Assembly: GCF_029227915.1 (NCBI RefSeq) | Contig: NC_079879.1 | Coordinates: forward strand, 2,170,001 to 2,234,000 | Length of the DNA: 64,000 nt | Direction: 5' to 3' | Origin: Hydractinia symbiolongicarpus | Lineage: Eukaryota; Cnidaria; Hydrozoa; Anthoathecata; Hydractiniidae | In this document: piece by piece, positions 36,871-52,700 of the stretch | Layout: every line of letters starts with the position of its first letter | Position numbering within the stretch: position 1 is the stretch's first letter | Notes under the pieces: generated by a model | Database searches by the model: none | What the model saw: the letters and a program-made list of their open reading frames with translations, nothing else | What the model was told of the DNA's origin: nothing | Program-made: the position numbers and the translations under genes

Positions 36871-39800
36871 GTAGTCGTTAGCTCGCGATGAAGAAATAGA
36901 GACAGCTTCCAAAACTACATTTCATTGACTTTCTAACACGATCAGTCCGCCTGAGTTACAACGGTTGCGTCACAAATTCGTACCAACATGTATTTAGCGA
37001 TATTGTTCTGATATTACTAGGGTGCATCGGTTGAAACAGTGAAACGATTGACTGTGGGACTTAATTGAACTGATTTTGGACTTTGATCCTATAAATGTGA
37101 TAAGTGACACAATTTGACTCCAAGAAATAACATTCTTCTCAATTTGACACGATTGCTGGAAGTCAGCGATTACACTGGGCGCTGTGGTAGCGCTTTAATG
37201 AAAAATTTAGATAAATAAGTCATTTTGTACTGTGGGACCAATCGTAGTCGTTAGCTCGCGATGAAGAAATAGAGACAGCTTCCAAAACTACATTTCATTG
37301 ACTTTCTAACAGTATCAGTCCGCTTGGGTTACAACGGTTGCGTCACATATTCGTACCAACATGTATTTAGCGATATATTTCTGATATTACTAGATTGCAA
37401 TACTTTTAACAATGAAGCAATTGACTGTGGAACTTAATTGAACTGATTTTGGACTTTGATCTTATAAATGTGATAAGTGACACAATTTGACGCCAAGAAA
37501 TAACATTCTTCTTAATTTGACATGATTGCTGGAAGTCAGCGATTACACTGGGCGCTGTGGTAGCGCTTTAATGAAAAATTTAGATAAATAAGTCATTTTG
37601 TACTGTGGGACCAATCGTAGTCGTTACCGCGCCCTGGAGAAATAGAGACAGTTTCAAAAGCTAAATTTCATTGACTTTCTAACAGTATCACTCCGCCTGA
37701 GTTACAACGGCTGCGTCACATATGCGTACCAACATGTATTTAGCGATATTCTTCTGATATTACTAGGGTGCATCGGTTTAAACAGTGAAACGATTGACTG
37801 TGAGACTTAATTGAACTGATTTTGGACTTTGACCTTATAAATGATATAAATGAGACAATTGGACTACAAGAAATAACATTCTTCTTAATTTGACATGATT
37901 GCTGGAACTCAGTGATTACACAGGGCACTGTGGTAGCGCTTTAATGAAAAATATAGATAAATAATTCATTTTGTACTGTGGGACCAATCGTAGTCGTTAG
38001 CTCGCGATGAAGAAATAGAGACAGCTTCCACAACTACATTTCATTGACTTTCTAACAGTATCAGTCCGCTTGGGTTACAATGGTTGCGTCACATATTCGT
38101 ACCAACATGTATTTACCGATATTTTTCTGGTATTACTAGATCGCAATACTTTTAACAATGAAGCAATTGACTGTGGAACTTAATTAAACTGATTTTGGAC
38201 TTTGATCTTATAAATGTGATAAGTGACACAATTTGACGCCAAGAAATAACATTCTTCTTAATTTGACATGATTGCTGGAAGTCAGCGATTACACTGGGCG
38301 CTGTGGTAGCGCTTTAATGAAAAATTTAGATAAATAAGTCATTTTGTACTGTGGGACCAATCGTAGTCGTTAGCGCGCGCTGAAGAAATAGAGACAGTTT
38401 CAAAAACTACATTTCATTGACTTTCTAACAGTATCAGACCGCTTGAGTTACAACAGTTCCGTCACATATTCGTACCAACATGTATTTAGCGATAATTTTC
38501 TGATATTACTAGTTTGCATCGCTTTTAACAATGAAGCGATTGACTGTGGGACTTAATTGATCTGACTTTGGAGTTTGACCTTATAAATGTGATAAATGAC
38601 ACAATTTGACTCCAAGAAATAACATTCTCCTTAGTTTGACATGATTGCTGGAACTCATCGATTGCACTGGGTTCCGTGATGGCGCTTCATTTAAAAATTT
38701 GGATATATTAGTAATTTTGTAATGTGGGACCAATCTTAGTCCATAGCGCGCGCTGAAGAGAAAGAGAAATTTTCAAAAACTATATTTCATGGACTTTCTA
38801 ACGGTAGCAGTCCGTTTGAGTTACACCAGTTGCGCCACATATTCGTACCAACATGTATTTAGCAATATTTTTCTTATATTAGTAGGTTGCATCGCTTTTG
38901 ACAGTAAAACGATTGACTGTGAGACTTAATTGAACTGATCTTGGAGTTTGACCTTATAAACGTGATAAATGACACAATTTGACTCCAAGAAATAACATTC
39001 TCCTTAATTCGACATGATTGCTGAAACTTAGCGATTGCACTGGGCTCTGTGATGGCGCTTCATTTAAAAATTTGGATATATTAGTAATTTTGTAATGTGG
39101 GACCAATCTTAGCCCATAGTGCGCGCTGAAGAGAAAGAGACATTTTCAAAAACTACATTTCATGGACTTTTTAACAGTAGCAGTCCGATTGAGTTACACC
39201 GGTTGCGTCACATATTCGTACCAACATGTATTTAGCAATATTTTTCTTATATTATTAGGTTGCATCGCTATTGACAGTGAAACGATTGACTGTGGGATTT
39301 AATTGAACTGATTTTGGAATTTGACCTTATAAATGTTATAAACGAGACAATTGGACTCCAAGAAGTAACATTCTTCTTAATTTGACATGATTTGTGGAAC
39401 TCAGCGATTACACTGGGCGCTGTGGTAGAGCTTTAACGTAAAATTTTGATAAATAAGTCATTTTGTACTGTGGGACCAATCGAAGCCAATAGCGCACGCT
39501 GAAGATATAGAGACAGTTTCAAAAGTTACATTTCATTGGCTTTCTAATGTTAGCAGTCCGTTTGAGTTACAACGGTTGTGTCACATATTCGTACCAACAT
39601 GTACTTAGCAATATTTTTCTGATATTACTAGGTTGAATCGCTGTTAACAGTGAAACGATTGACTGTGGGACTTAATTGAACTGATTGTGGACTTTGACCT
39701 TATAAATGTTATAAATGAGACAATTGGACTCCAAGAAATAACATTCGCCTTAATTTGACATGATTGCTGGCATTCAGCGATTGCACTGGGCGCTGTGATG

Positions 39801-41420
39801 GCGCTTCATTTTTAAAATTTGGATATATTAGTAATTTTGTAATGTGGGAGCAATCTTTGCACATAGCGCGCGCTGAAGAAATAGAGACAGCTTCCAAAAC
39901 TACATTTCATTGACTTTCTAACAGTATCAGTCCGGCTGAGTTACAACGGCTGCGTCACATATGCGTACCAACATGTATTTAGCGATATTCTTCTGATATT
40001 ACTAGGGTGCATCGGTTTAAACAGTGAAACGATTGACTGTGAGACTTAATTGAACTGATTTTGGACTTTGACCTTATAAATGATATAAATGAGACAATTG
40101 GACTACAAGAAATAACATTCTTTTTAATTTGACATGATTGCTGGAACTCAGTGATTACATAGGGCACTGTGGTAGCGCTTTAATGAAAAATTTAGATAAA
40201 TAAGTCATTTTGTACTGTGGGACCAATCGTAGTCGTTAGCTCGCGATGAAGAAATAGAGACCGCTTCCAAAACTACATTTCATTGACTTTCTAACACGAT
40301 CAGTCCACCTGAGTTACAACGGTTGCGTCACAAATTCGTACCAACATGTATTTAGCGATATTTTTCTGATATTACTAGGGTGCATCGGTTTAAACAGTGA
40401 AACGATTGACTGTGGGACTTAATTGAACTGATTTTGGACTTTGATCCTATAAATGTGATAAGTGACACAATTTGACTCCAAGAAATAACATTCTTCTCAA
40501 TTTGACACGATTGCTGGAAGTCAGCGATTACACTGGGCGCTGTGGTAGCGCCTTAATGAAAAATTTAGATAAATAAGTCATTTTGTACTGTGGGACCAAT
40601 CGTAGTCGTTAGCTCGCGATGAAGAAATAGAGACAGCTTCCAAAACTACATTTTATTGACTTTCTAACAGTATCAGTCCGCTTGGGTTACAACGGTTGCG
40701 TCACATATTCGTACCAACATGTATTTAGCGATATTTTTCTGATATTACTAGATTGCAATACTTTTAACAATGAAGCAATTGACTGTGGAACTTAATTGAA
40801 CTGATTTTGGACTTTGATCTTATAAATGTGATAAGTGACACAATTTGACGCCAAGAAATAACATTCTTCTTAATTTGACATGATTGCTGGAAGTCAGCGA
40901 TTACACTGGTCGCTGTGGTAGCGCTTTAATGAAAAATTTAGATAAATAAGTCATTTTGTACTGTGGGACCAATCGTAGTCGTTAGCTCGCGATGAAGAAA
41001 TAGAGACAGTTTCAAAAACTAAATTTCATTGACTTTCTAACAGTATCACTCCGCCTGAGTTACAACGGCTGCGTCACATATGCGTACCAACATGTTTTTA
41101 GCGATATTCTTCTGATATTACTAGGGTGCATCGGTTTAAACAGTGAAACGATTGACTGTGAGACTTAATTGAACTGATTTTGGACTTTCACCTTATAAAT
41201 GATACAAATGAGACAATTGGACTACAAGAAATAACATTCTTCTTAATTTGACATGATTGCTGGAACTCAGTGATTACACAGGGCACTGTTGTAGCGCTTT
41301 AATGAAAAATATAGATAAATAAGTCATTTTGTACAGTGGGACCAATCGTAGTCGTTAGCTCGCGATGAAGAAATAGAGACAGCTTCCAAAACTACATTTC
41401 ATTGACTTTCTAACAGTATC
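34991..41420 (+). repeat. 9-monomer higher-order repeat, two copies of 3358 bp
   Basis: Positions 34991 and 38349 start equivalent blocks. The rare variant CTAACACGATCAGTCC is at 36933 and 40291, and equivalent B-type monomers are at 37743 and 41101, all 3358 bp apart. The second copy departs near 41420. The first part of the unit is also the third occurrence of the 31.0-32.7 kb block, so this unit overlaps the 4099-bp duplication. Confidence 0.87.
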
Positions 41421-42354
41421 AGTCCGCCTGAGTTACAACGGCTGCGCCAAAAATTCGTACTAACATGTATTTAGCGATATTTTTCTGATATTACTAGGGT
41501 GCATCGGTTTAAACAGTGAAATGATTGACTGTGGGACTTAATTGAACTGATTTTGGACTTTGATCTTATAAATGTGATAAGTGACAAAATTTGACTCCAA
41601 GAAATAACTTTCTTCTTAATTTGACATGATTGCTGGAAGTCAGCGATTACACTGGGCGCTGTGGTAGCGCTTTAATGAAAAATTTAGATAAATAAGTCAT
41701 TTTGTACTGTGGGACCAATCGTAGTCGTTACCGCGCCCTGGAGAAATAGAGACAGTTTCAAAAACTACATTTTATTGACTTTCTAACAGTATCAGTCCGC
41801 CTGAGTTACAACGGCTGCGTCACAAATTCGTACCAACATGTATTTAGCGGTATTTTTCTGATATTACTAGGGTGCATCGGTTTAAACAGTGAAACGATTG
41901 ACTGTGGGACTTAATTGAACTGATTTTGGACTTTGATCTTATAAATGTGATAAGTGACACAATTTGACTCCCAGAAATAACATTCTCCTTAGTCGACATG
42001 ATTGCTGAAACTCAGCGATTGCACTGGGCTCTGTGATGGCGCTTCATTTAAAAAATTGGATATATTAGTAATTTTGTAATGTGGGACCAATCTTAGCCCA
42101 TAGTGCGCGCTGAAGAGAAAGAGACATTTTCAAAAACTACATTTCATGGACTTTCTAACAGTAGCAGTCCGTTTGAGTTACAACGGCTGCGTCACAAATT
42201 CGTACCAACATGTATTTAGCGATATTTTTCTGATATTACTAGGGTGCATCGGTTTAAACAGTGAAACAATTAACTGTGGGACTTAATTGAACTGATTTTG
42301 GACTTTGACCTTTTAAATGTTATAAATGAGACAATTGGACTCCAAGAAATAACA
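41421..42354 (+). repeat. mixed satellite between higher-order domains
   Basis: About two and a half monomers that do not continue either neighbouring unit. They combine the GTTTAAAC type with one older-type segment near 41990-42160 (GCACTGGGCTCTGTGATGG, GAAGAGAAAGAG). Nothing but satellite is present. Confidence 0.7.
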
Positions 42355-43707
42355 TTCTTCTTAATTTTACATGATTACTGGAACTCAGCAATTACACCGG
42401 GCGCTGTGGTAGCGTTTTATTGAAAAATTTAGATAAATAAGTCATTTTGTACTGTGGTAACAATCGTAGTCGGTACCGCGCCCTGGAGAAATAGAGACAG
42501 TTTCAAAAACTACATTTCATTGACTTTCTAACAGTATCACTCCGCCTGAGTTACAACGGCTTCGTCACATATGCGTACCAACATGTATTTAGCGATATTC
42601 TTCTGATATTACTACGGTGCATCGGTTTATACAGTGAAACGATTGACTGTGAGACTTAATTGAACTGAGTTTGGACTTTGACCTTATAAATAATATAAAT
42701 GAGACAAATGAACTACAAGAAATAACATTCTTCTTAATTTGACATGATTGCTGGAACTCAGTGATTACATTGGGCACTGAGGTAGCGCTTTAATGAAAAA
42801 TTTAGATAAATAAGTCATTTTGTATTGTGGGACCAATCGTAGTCGTTAGCGCGCGCTGAAGAAATAGACACAGCTCCAAGAACTATATTTCAATGACTTT
42901 CTAACAGTATAGGTCCGCTTGGGTTACAACGGTTGCGTCACATATGCGTACCAACATGTATTTAGCGATATTCTTCTGATATTACTAGGGTGCATCGGTG
43001 TAAACAGTGAAACGATTGACTGTGAGACTTAATTGAACTGAGTTTGGACTTTGACCTTATAAATGATATAAATGAGACAATTGGACTCCAAGAAATAACA
43101 TTCTTCTTAATTTTACATGATTACTGGAACTCAGCAATTACACCGGGCGCTGTGGTAGCGTTTTATTGAAAAATTTAGATAAATAAGTCATTTTGTACTG
43201 TGGTAACAATCGTAGTCGGTACCGCGCCCTGGAGAAATAGAGACAGTTTCAAAAACTACATTTCATTGACTTTCTAACAGTATCACTCCGCCTGAGTTAC
43301 AACGGCTTCGTCACATATGCGTACCAACATGTATTTAGCGATATTCTTCTGATATTACTACGGTGCATCGGTTTATACAGTGAAACGATTGACTGTGAGA
43401 CTTAATTGAACTGAGTTTGGACTTTGACCTTATAAATGATATAAATGAGACAAATGAACTACAAGAAATAACATTCTTCTTAATTTGACATGATTGCTGG
43501 AACTCAGTGATTACATTGGGCACTGAGGTAGCGCTTTAATGAAAAATTTAGATAAATAAGTCATTTTGTATTGTGGGACCAATCGTAGTCGTTAGCGCGC
43601 GCTGAAGAAATAGACACAGCTCCAAGAACTATATTTCAATGACTTTCTAACAGTATAGGTCCGCTTGGGTTACAACGGTTGCGTCACATATGCGTACCAA
43701 CAGGTAT
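42355..43707 (+). repeat. 2-monomer tandem duplication of 746 bp
   Basis: CATGATTACTGGAACTCAGC with CACCGGGCGCTGTGG occurs near 42368 and again near 43114. The unusual CTGTGGTAACAATCG plus GTAGTCGGTACCGCG also occurs twice with the same 746-bp offset, as do equivalent points 42589/43335. Copy 1 is about 42355-43100; copy 2 runs on into the next domain. Confidence 0.87.
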
Positions 43708-46700
43708 TTAGCGATATTCTTCTGATATTACTAGGGTGCATCGGTGTAAACAGTGAAACGATTGACTGTGAGACTTAATTGAACTGAGTTTGGACTTTGA
43801 CCTTATAAATGATATAAATGAGACAATTGAACTACAAGAAATAACATTCTTCTTAATTTGACATGATTGCTGGAACTCAGTGATTACATAGGGCACTGAG
43901 GTAGCGCTTTAATGAAAAATTTAGATAAATAAGTCATTTTGTATTGTGGGACCAATCGTAGTCGTTAGCGCGCGCTGAAGAAATAGAGGCAGCTTCAAGA
44001 ACTACATTTCATTGACTTTCTAACAGTATAGGTCCGCTTGGGTTACAACGGTTGCGTCACATATTCGTACCAACACGTATTTAGCGATATTTTTCTGATA
44101 TTATTAGATTGCATCACTTTTAACAATGAAGCAATTGACTGTGGAACTTAATTGAATTATTTTGGACTTCGACCTTATAACTGTGATAAATGACACAATT
44201 TGACTCCAAGAAATAACATTCTCCTTAATTTGACATGATTGCTGGAACTCAGTGATTACATAGGGCACTGTGGTAGCGCTTTAATGAAAAATTTAGATAA
44301 ATAAGTCATTTTGTCTTGTGGGACCAATCGTAGTCGTTAGCTCGCGATGAAAAAATAGAGACAGCTTCCAAAACTACATTTCATTGACTTTCTAACAGTA
44401 TCAGTCCGCCTGAGTTACAACGGCTGCGTCACAAATTCGTACCAACATGTATTTAGCGATATTTTTCTGATATTACTAGATTGCATCACTTTTAACAATG
44501 AAGCAATTGACTGTTGAACTTAATTGAATTATTTTGGACTTCGACCTTATAACTGTGATAAATGACACAATTTAACTCCAAGAAATAACATTCTCCTTAA
44601 TTTGACATGATTGCTGGAATTCAGCGATTGCACTGGGCGGTGTGATGGCGCTTCATTTAAAAATTTGGATATATTAGTAATTTTGTAATGTGGGACCAAT
44701 CTTAGCCCATAGCGCGCGCTGAAGAAATAGAGACAGCTTCCAAAAATACGTTTCATTGACTTTCTAACAGTATCAGTCCGCCTGCGTTACAACGGCTGCG
44801 TCACAAATTCGTACCAACATGTATTTAGCGATATTTTTCTGATATTACTAGGGTGCATCGGTTTAAACAGTGAAACGATTCACTGTGGGACTTAATTGAA
44901 CTGATTTTGTACTTTGACCTTATAAATGATATAAATGAGACAATTGGACTACAAGAAATAACATTCTTCTTAATTTGACATGATTGCTGGAACTCAGTGA
45001 TTACACAGGGCACTGTGGTAGCGCTTTAATGAAAAACTTAGATAAATAAGTCATTTTGTACTGTGGGACTAATCGTAGTCGTTAGCGCGCGCAGAAGAAA
45101 TAGAGCCAGTTTCAAGAACTACATTTCATTGACTTTCTAACAGTAGCAGTCCGCTTGAGTTACAACGGTTCCGTCACATATTCGTACCAACAAGTATTTA
45201 GCGATATTCTTCTGATATTACTAGGGTGCATCGGTTTAAACAGTGAAACGATTGACTGTGAGACTTAATTGAACTGATTTTGTACTTTGACCTTATAAAT
45301 GATATAAGTGACACAATTTGACTCCAAGAAATAACATTCTTCTTAATTTGACATGATTGCTGGAAGTCAGCGATTACACTGGGCGCTGTGGTAGCGCTGT
45401 AATGAAAAATTTAGATAAATAAGTCATTTTGTACTGTGGGACCAATCGTAGTCGTTACCGCGCCCTGGAGAAATAGAGACAGTTTTAAAAACTACATTTC
45501 ATTGTCTTTCTAACAGTATCACTCCGCCAGAGTTACAACGGCTGCGTCACATATGCGTACCAACATGTATTTAGCGATATTCTTCTGATATTACTACGGT
45601 ACATCGGTTTAAACAGTGAAACGATTGACTGTGAGACTTAATTGAACTAATTTTGGACTTTGACCTTATAAATGATATAAATGACACAATTTGACTCCAA
45701 GAAATAACACTCTTCTTAATTTGACATGATTGCTGGAAGTCAGGGATTACACTGGGCGCTGTGGTAGCGCTTTAATGAAAAATTTAGATAAATAAGTCAT
45801 TTTGTACTGTGGGACCAATCGTAGTTGTTAGCGCGCGATGAAGAAATAGAGACAGCTTCCAAAACTACATTTCATTGACTTTCTAACAGTATCAGTCCGC
45901 CTGAGTTACAACGGCTGCGTCACAAATTCGTACCAACATGTATTTAGCGATATTTTTCTGATATTACTAGGGTGCATCGGTTTAAACAGTGAAACGATTG
46001 ACTGTGGTACTTAATGGAACTGATTTTGGACTTTGATCTTATAAATGTGATAAGTGACACAATTTGACTCCAAGAAATAACATTCTTCTTAATTTGACAT
46101 GATTGCTGGAAGTCAGCGATTACACTGGGCGCTGTGGTAGCGCTGTAATGAAAAATTTAGATAAATAAGTCATTTTGTACTGTGGGACCAATCGTAGTCG
46201 TTACCGCGCCCTGGAGAAATAGAGACAGTTTCAAAAACTACATTTCATTGTCTTTCTAACAGTATCACTCCGCCAGAGTTACAACGGCTGCGTCACATAT
46301 GCGTACCAACATGTATTTAGCGATATTCTTCTGATATTACTACGGTGCATCCGTTTAAACAGTGAAACGATTGACTGTGAGACTTAATTGAACTGATTTT
46401 GGACTTTGACCTTATAAATGATATAAATGACACAATTTGACTCCAAGAAATAACACTCTTCTTAATTTGACATGATTCCTGGAAGTCAGGGATTACACTG
46501 GGCGCTGTGGTAGCGCTTTAATGAAAAATTTAGATAAATAAGTCATTTTGTACTGTGGGACCAATCGTAGTCGTTAGCGCGCGCAGAAGAAATAGAGACA
46601 GTTTCAAAAACTAAATTTCATTCACTTTTTAACAGTATCACTCCGCCTGAGTTACAACGGCTGCGTCACATATGCGTACCAACATGTATTTAGCGATAAT

Positions 46701-49700
46701 CTTCTGATATTACTAGGGTGCATCGGTTTAAACAGTGAAACGATTGACTGTGAGACTTAATTGAACTGATTTTGGCCTTTGACCTTATAAATGATATAAA
46801 TGAGACAATTGGACTACAAGAAATAACATTCTTCTTAATTTGACATGATTGCTGGAACTCAGTGATTACATTGGGCACTGAGGTAGCGCTTTAATGAAAA
46901 ATTTAGATAAATAAGTCATTTTGTATTGTGGGACCAATCGTAGTCGTTAGCGCGCGCTGAAGAAATAGAGGCAGCTTCAAGAACTATATTTCAATGACTT
47001 TCTAACAGTATAGGTCCGCTTGGGTTACAACGGTTGCGTCACATATGCGTACCAACATGTATTTAGCGATATTCTTCTGATATTACTAGGGTGCATCGGT
47101 GTAAACAATGAAACGATTGACTGTGAGACTTAATTGAACTGAGTTTGGACTTTGACCTTATAAATGATATAAATGAGACAATTGAACTACAAGAAATAAC
47201 ATTCTTCTTAATTTGACATGATTGCTGGAACTCAGTGATTACATAGGGCACTGAGGTAGCGCTTTAATGAAAAATTTAGATAAATAAGTCATTTTGTATT
47301 GTGGGAACAATCGTAGTCGTTAGCGCGCGCTGAAGAAATAGAGGCAGCTTCAAGAACTACATTTCATTGACTTTCTAACAGTATAGGTCCGCTTGGGTTA
47401 CAACGGTTGCGTCACATATTCGTACCAACACGTATTTAGCGATATTTTTCTGATATTATTAGATTGCATCACTTTTAACAATGAAGCAATTGACTGTGGA
47501 ACTTAATTGAATTATTTTGGACTTCGACCTTATAACTGTGATAAATGACACAATTTGACTCCAAGAAATAACATTCTCCTTAATTTGACATGATTGCTGG
47601 AACTCAGTGATTACATAGGGCACTGTGGTAGCGCTTTAATGAAAAATTTAGATAAATAAGTCATTTTGTCTTGTGGCACCAATCGTAGTCGTTAGCTCGC
47701 GATGAAAAAATAGAGACAGCTTCCAAAACTACATTTCATTGACTTTCTAACAGTATCAGTCCGCCTGAGTTACAACGGCTGCGTCACAAATTCGTACCAA
47801 CATGTATTTAGCGATATTTTTCTGATATTACTAGATTGCATCACTTTTAACAATGAAGCAATTGACTGTTGAACTTAATTGAATTATTTTGGACTTCGAC
47901 CTTATAACTGTGATAAATGACACAATTTAACTCCAAGAAATAACATTCTCCTTAATTTGACATGATTGCTGGAATTCAGCGATTGCACTGGGCGGTGTGA
48001 TGGCGCTTCATTTAAAAATTTGGATATATTAGTAATTTTTTAATGTGGGACCAATCTTAGCCCATAGCGCGCGCTGAAGAAATAGAGACAGCTTCCAAAA
48101 ATACGTTTCATTGACTTTCTAACAGTATCAGTCCGCCTGCGTTACAACGGCTGCGTCACAAATTCGTACCAACATGTATTTAGCGATATTTTTCTGATAT
48201 TACTAGGGTGCATCGGTTTAAACAGTGAAACGATTCACTGTGGGACTTAATTGAACTGATTTTGTACTTTGACCTTATAAATGATATAAATGAGACAATT
48301 GGACTACAAGAAATAACATTCTTCTTAATTTGACATGATTGCTGGAACTCAGTGATTACACAGGGCACTGTGGTAGCGCTTTAATGAAAAACTTAGATAA
48401 ATAAGTCATTTTGTACTGTGGGACTAATCGTAGTCGTTAGCGCGCGCAGAAGAAATAGAGCCAGTTTCAAGAACTACATTTCATTGACTTTCTAACAGTA
48501 GCAGTCCGCTTGAGTTACAACGGTTCCGTCACATATTCGTACCAACAAGTATTTAGCGATATTCTTCTGATATTACTAGGGTGCATCGGTTTAAACAGTG
48601 AAACGATTGACTGTGAGACTTAATTGAACTGATTTTGTACTTTGACCTTATAAATGATATAAGTGACACAATTTGACTCCAAGAAATAACATTCTTCTTA
48701 ATTTGACATGATTGCTGGAAGTCAGCGATTACACTGGGCGCTGTGGTAGCGCTGTAATGAAAAATTTAGATAAATAAGTCATTTTGTACTGTGGGACCAA
48801 TCGTAGTCGTTACCGCGCCCTGGAGAAATAGAGACAGTTTTAAAAACTACATTTCATTGTCTTTCTAACAGTATCACTCCGCCAGAGTTACAACGGCTGC
48901 GTCACATATGCGTACCAACATGTATTTAGCGATATTCTTCTGATATTACTACGGTGCATCGGTTTAAACAGTGAAACGATTGACTGTGAGACTTAATTGA
49001 ACTGATTTTGGACTTTGACCTTATAAATGATATAAATGACACAATTTGACTCCAAGAAATAACACTCTTCTTAATTTGACATGATTCCTGGAAGTCAGGG
49101 ATTACACTGGGCGCTGTGGTAGCGCTTTAATGAAAAATTTAGATAAATAAGTCATTTTGTACTGTGGGACCAATCGTAGTCGTTAGCGCGCGCAGAAGAA
49201 ATAGAGACAGTTTCAAAAACTAAATTTCATTCACTTTTTAACAGTATCACTCCGCCTGAGTTACAACGGCTGCGTCACATATGCGTACCAACATGTATTT
49301 AGCGATAATCTTCTGATATTACTAGGGTGCATCGGTTTAAACAGTGAAACGATTGACTGTGAGACTTAATTGAACTGATTTTGGCCTTTGACCTTATAAA
49401 TGATATAAATGAGACAATTGGACTACAAGAAATAACATTCTTCTTAATTTGACATGATTGCTGGAACTCAGTGATTACATTGGGCACTGAGGTAGCGCTT
49501 TAATGAAAAATTTAGATAAATAAGTCATTTTGTATTGTGGGACCAATCGTAGTCGTTAGCGCGCGCTGAAGAAATAGAGGCAGCTTCAAGAACTATATTT
49601 CAATGACTTTCTAACAGTATAGGTCCGCTTGGGTTACAACGGTTGCGTCACATATGCGTACCAACATGTATTTAGCGATATTCTTCTGATATTACTAGGG

Positions 49701-52700
49701 TGCATCGGTGTAAACAGTGAAACGATTGACTGTGAGACTTAATTGAACTGAGTTTGGACTTTGACCTTATAAATGATATAAATGAGACAATTGAACTACA
49801 AGAAATAACATTCTTCTTAATTTGACATGATTGCTGGAACTCAGTGATTACATAGGGCACTGAGGTAGCGCTTTAATGAAAAATTTAGATAAATAAGTCA
49901 TTTTGTATTGTGGGAACAATCGTAGTCGTTAGCGCGCGCTGAAGAAATAGAGGCAGCTTCAAGAACTACATTTCATTGACTTTCTAACAGTATAGGTCCG
50001 CTTGGGTTACAACGGTTGCGTCACATATTCGTACCAACACGTATTTAGCGATATTTTTCTGATATTATTAGATTGCATCACTTTTAACAATGAAGCAATT
50101 GACTGTGGAACTTAATTGAATTATTTTGGACTTCGACCTTATAACTGTGATAAATGACACAATTTGACTCCAAGAAATAACATTCTCCTTAATTTGACAT
50201 GATTGCTGGAACTCAGTGATTACATAGGGCACTGTGGTAGCGCTTTAATGAAAAATTTAGATAAATAAGTCATTTTGTCTTGTGGCACCAATCGTAGTCG
50301 TTAGCTCGCGATGAAAAAATAGAGACAGCTTCCAAAACTACATTTCATTGACTTTCTAACAGTATCAGTCCGCCTGAGTTACAACGGCTGCGTCACAAAT
50401 TCGTACCAACATGTATTTAGCGATATTTTTCTGATATTACTAGATTGCATCACTTTTAACAATGAAGCAATTGACTGTTGAACTTAATTGAATTATTTTG
50501 GACTTCGACCTTATAACTGTGATAAATGACACAATTTAACTCCAAGAAATAACATTCTCCTTAATTTGACATGATTGCTGGAATTCAGCGATTGCACTGG
50601 GCGGTGTGATGGCGCTTCATTTAAAAATTTGGATATATTAGTAATTTTTTAATGTGGGACCAATCTTAGCCCATAGCGCGCGCTGAAGAAATAGAGACAG
50701 CTTCCAAAAATACGTTTCATTGACTTTCTAACAGTATCAGTCCGCCTGCGTTACAACGGCTGCGTCACAAATTCGTACCAACATGTATTTAGCGATATTT
50801 TTCTGATATTACTAGGGTGCATCGGTTTAAACAGTGAAACGATTCACTGTGGGACTTAATTGAACTGATTTTGTACTTTGACCTTATAAATGATATAAAT
50901 GAGACAATTGGACTACAAGAAATAACATTCTTCTTAATTTGACATGATTGCTGGAACTCAGTGATTACACAGGGCACTGTGGTAACGCTTTAATGAAAAA
51001 CTTAGATAAATAAGTCATTTTGTACTGTGGGACTAATCGTAGTCGTTAGCGCGCGCAGAAGAAATAGAGCCAGTTTCAAGAACTACATTTCATTGACTTT
51101 CTAACAGTAGCAGTCCGCTTGAGTTACAACGGTTCCGTCACATATTCGTACCAACAAGTATTTAGCGATATTCTTCTGATATTACTAGGGTGCATCGGTT
51201 TAAACAGTGAAACGATTGACTGTGAGACTTAATTGAACTGATTTTGTACTTTGACCTTATAAATGATATAAGTGACACAATTTGACTCCAAGAAATAACA
51301 TTCTTCTTAATTTGACATGATTGCTGGAAGTCAGCGATTACACTGGGCGCTGTGGTAGCGCTGTAATGAAAAATTTAGATAAATAAGTCATTTTGTACTG
51401 TGGGACCAATCGTAGTCGTTACCGCGCCCTGGAGAAATAGAGACAGTTTTAAAAACTACATTTCATTGTCTTTCTAACAGTATCACTCCGCCAGAGTTAC
51501 AACGGCTGCGTCACATATGCGTACCAACATGTATTTAGCGATATTCTTCTGATATTACTACGGTACATCGGTTTAAACAGTGAAACGATTGACTGTGAGA
51601 CTTAATTGAACTAATTTTGGACTTTGACCTTATAAATGATATAAATGACACAATTTGACTCCAAGAAATAACACTCTTCTTAATTTGACATGATTGCTGG
51701 AAGTCAGGGATTACACTGGGCGCTGTGGTAGCGCTTTAATGAAAAATTTAGATAAATAAGTCATTTTGTACTGTGGGACCAATCGTAGTTGTTAGCGCGC
51801 GATGAAGAAATAGAGACAGCTTCCAAAACTACATTTCATTGACTTTCTAACAGTATCAGTCCGCCTGAGTTACAACGGCTGCGTCACAAATTCGTACCAA
51901 CATGTATTTAGCGATATTTTTCTGATATTACTAGGGTGCATCGGTTTAAACAGTGAAACGATTGACTGTGGTACTTAATGGAACTGATTTTGGACTTTGA
52001 TCTTATAAATGTGATAAGTGACACAATTTGACTCCAAGAAATAACATTCTTCTTAATTTGACATGATTGCTGGAAGTCAGCGATTACACTGGGCGCTGTG
52101 GTAGCGCTGTAATGAAAAATTTAGATAAATAAGTCATTTTGTACTGTGGGACCAATCGTAGTCGTTACCGCGCCCTGGAGAAATAGAGACAGTTTCAAAA
52201 ACTACATTTCATTGTCTTTCTAACAGTATCACTCCGCCAGAGTTACAACGGCTGCGTCACATATGCGTACCAACATGTATTTAGCGATATTCTTCTGATA
52301 TTACTACGGTGCATCGGTTTAAACAGTGAAACGATTGACTGTGAGACTTAATTGAACTGATTTTGGACTTTGACCTTATAAATGATATAAATGACACAAT
52401 TTGACTCCAAGAAATAACACTCTTCTTAATTTGACATGATTCCTGGAAGTCAGGGATTACACTGGGCGCTGTGGTAGCGCTTTAATGAAAAATTTAGATA
52501 AATAAGTCATTTTGTACTGTGGGACCAATCGTAGTCGTTAGCGCGCGCAGAAGAAATAGAGACAGTTTCAAAAACTAAATTTCATTCACTTTTTAACAGT
52601 ATCACTCCGCCTGAGTTACAACGGCTGCGTCACATATGCGTACCAACATGTATTTAGCGATAATCTTCTGATATTACTAGGGTGCATCGGTTTAAACAGT

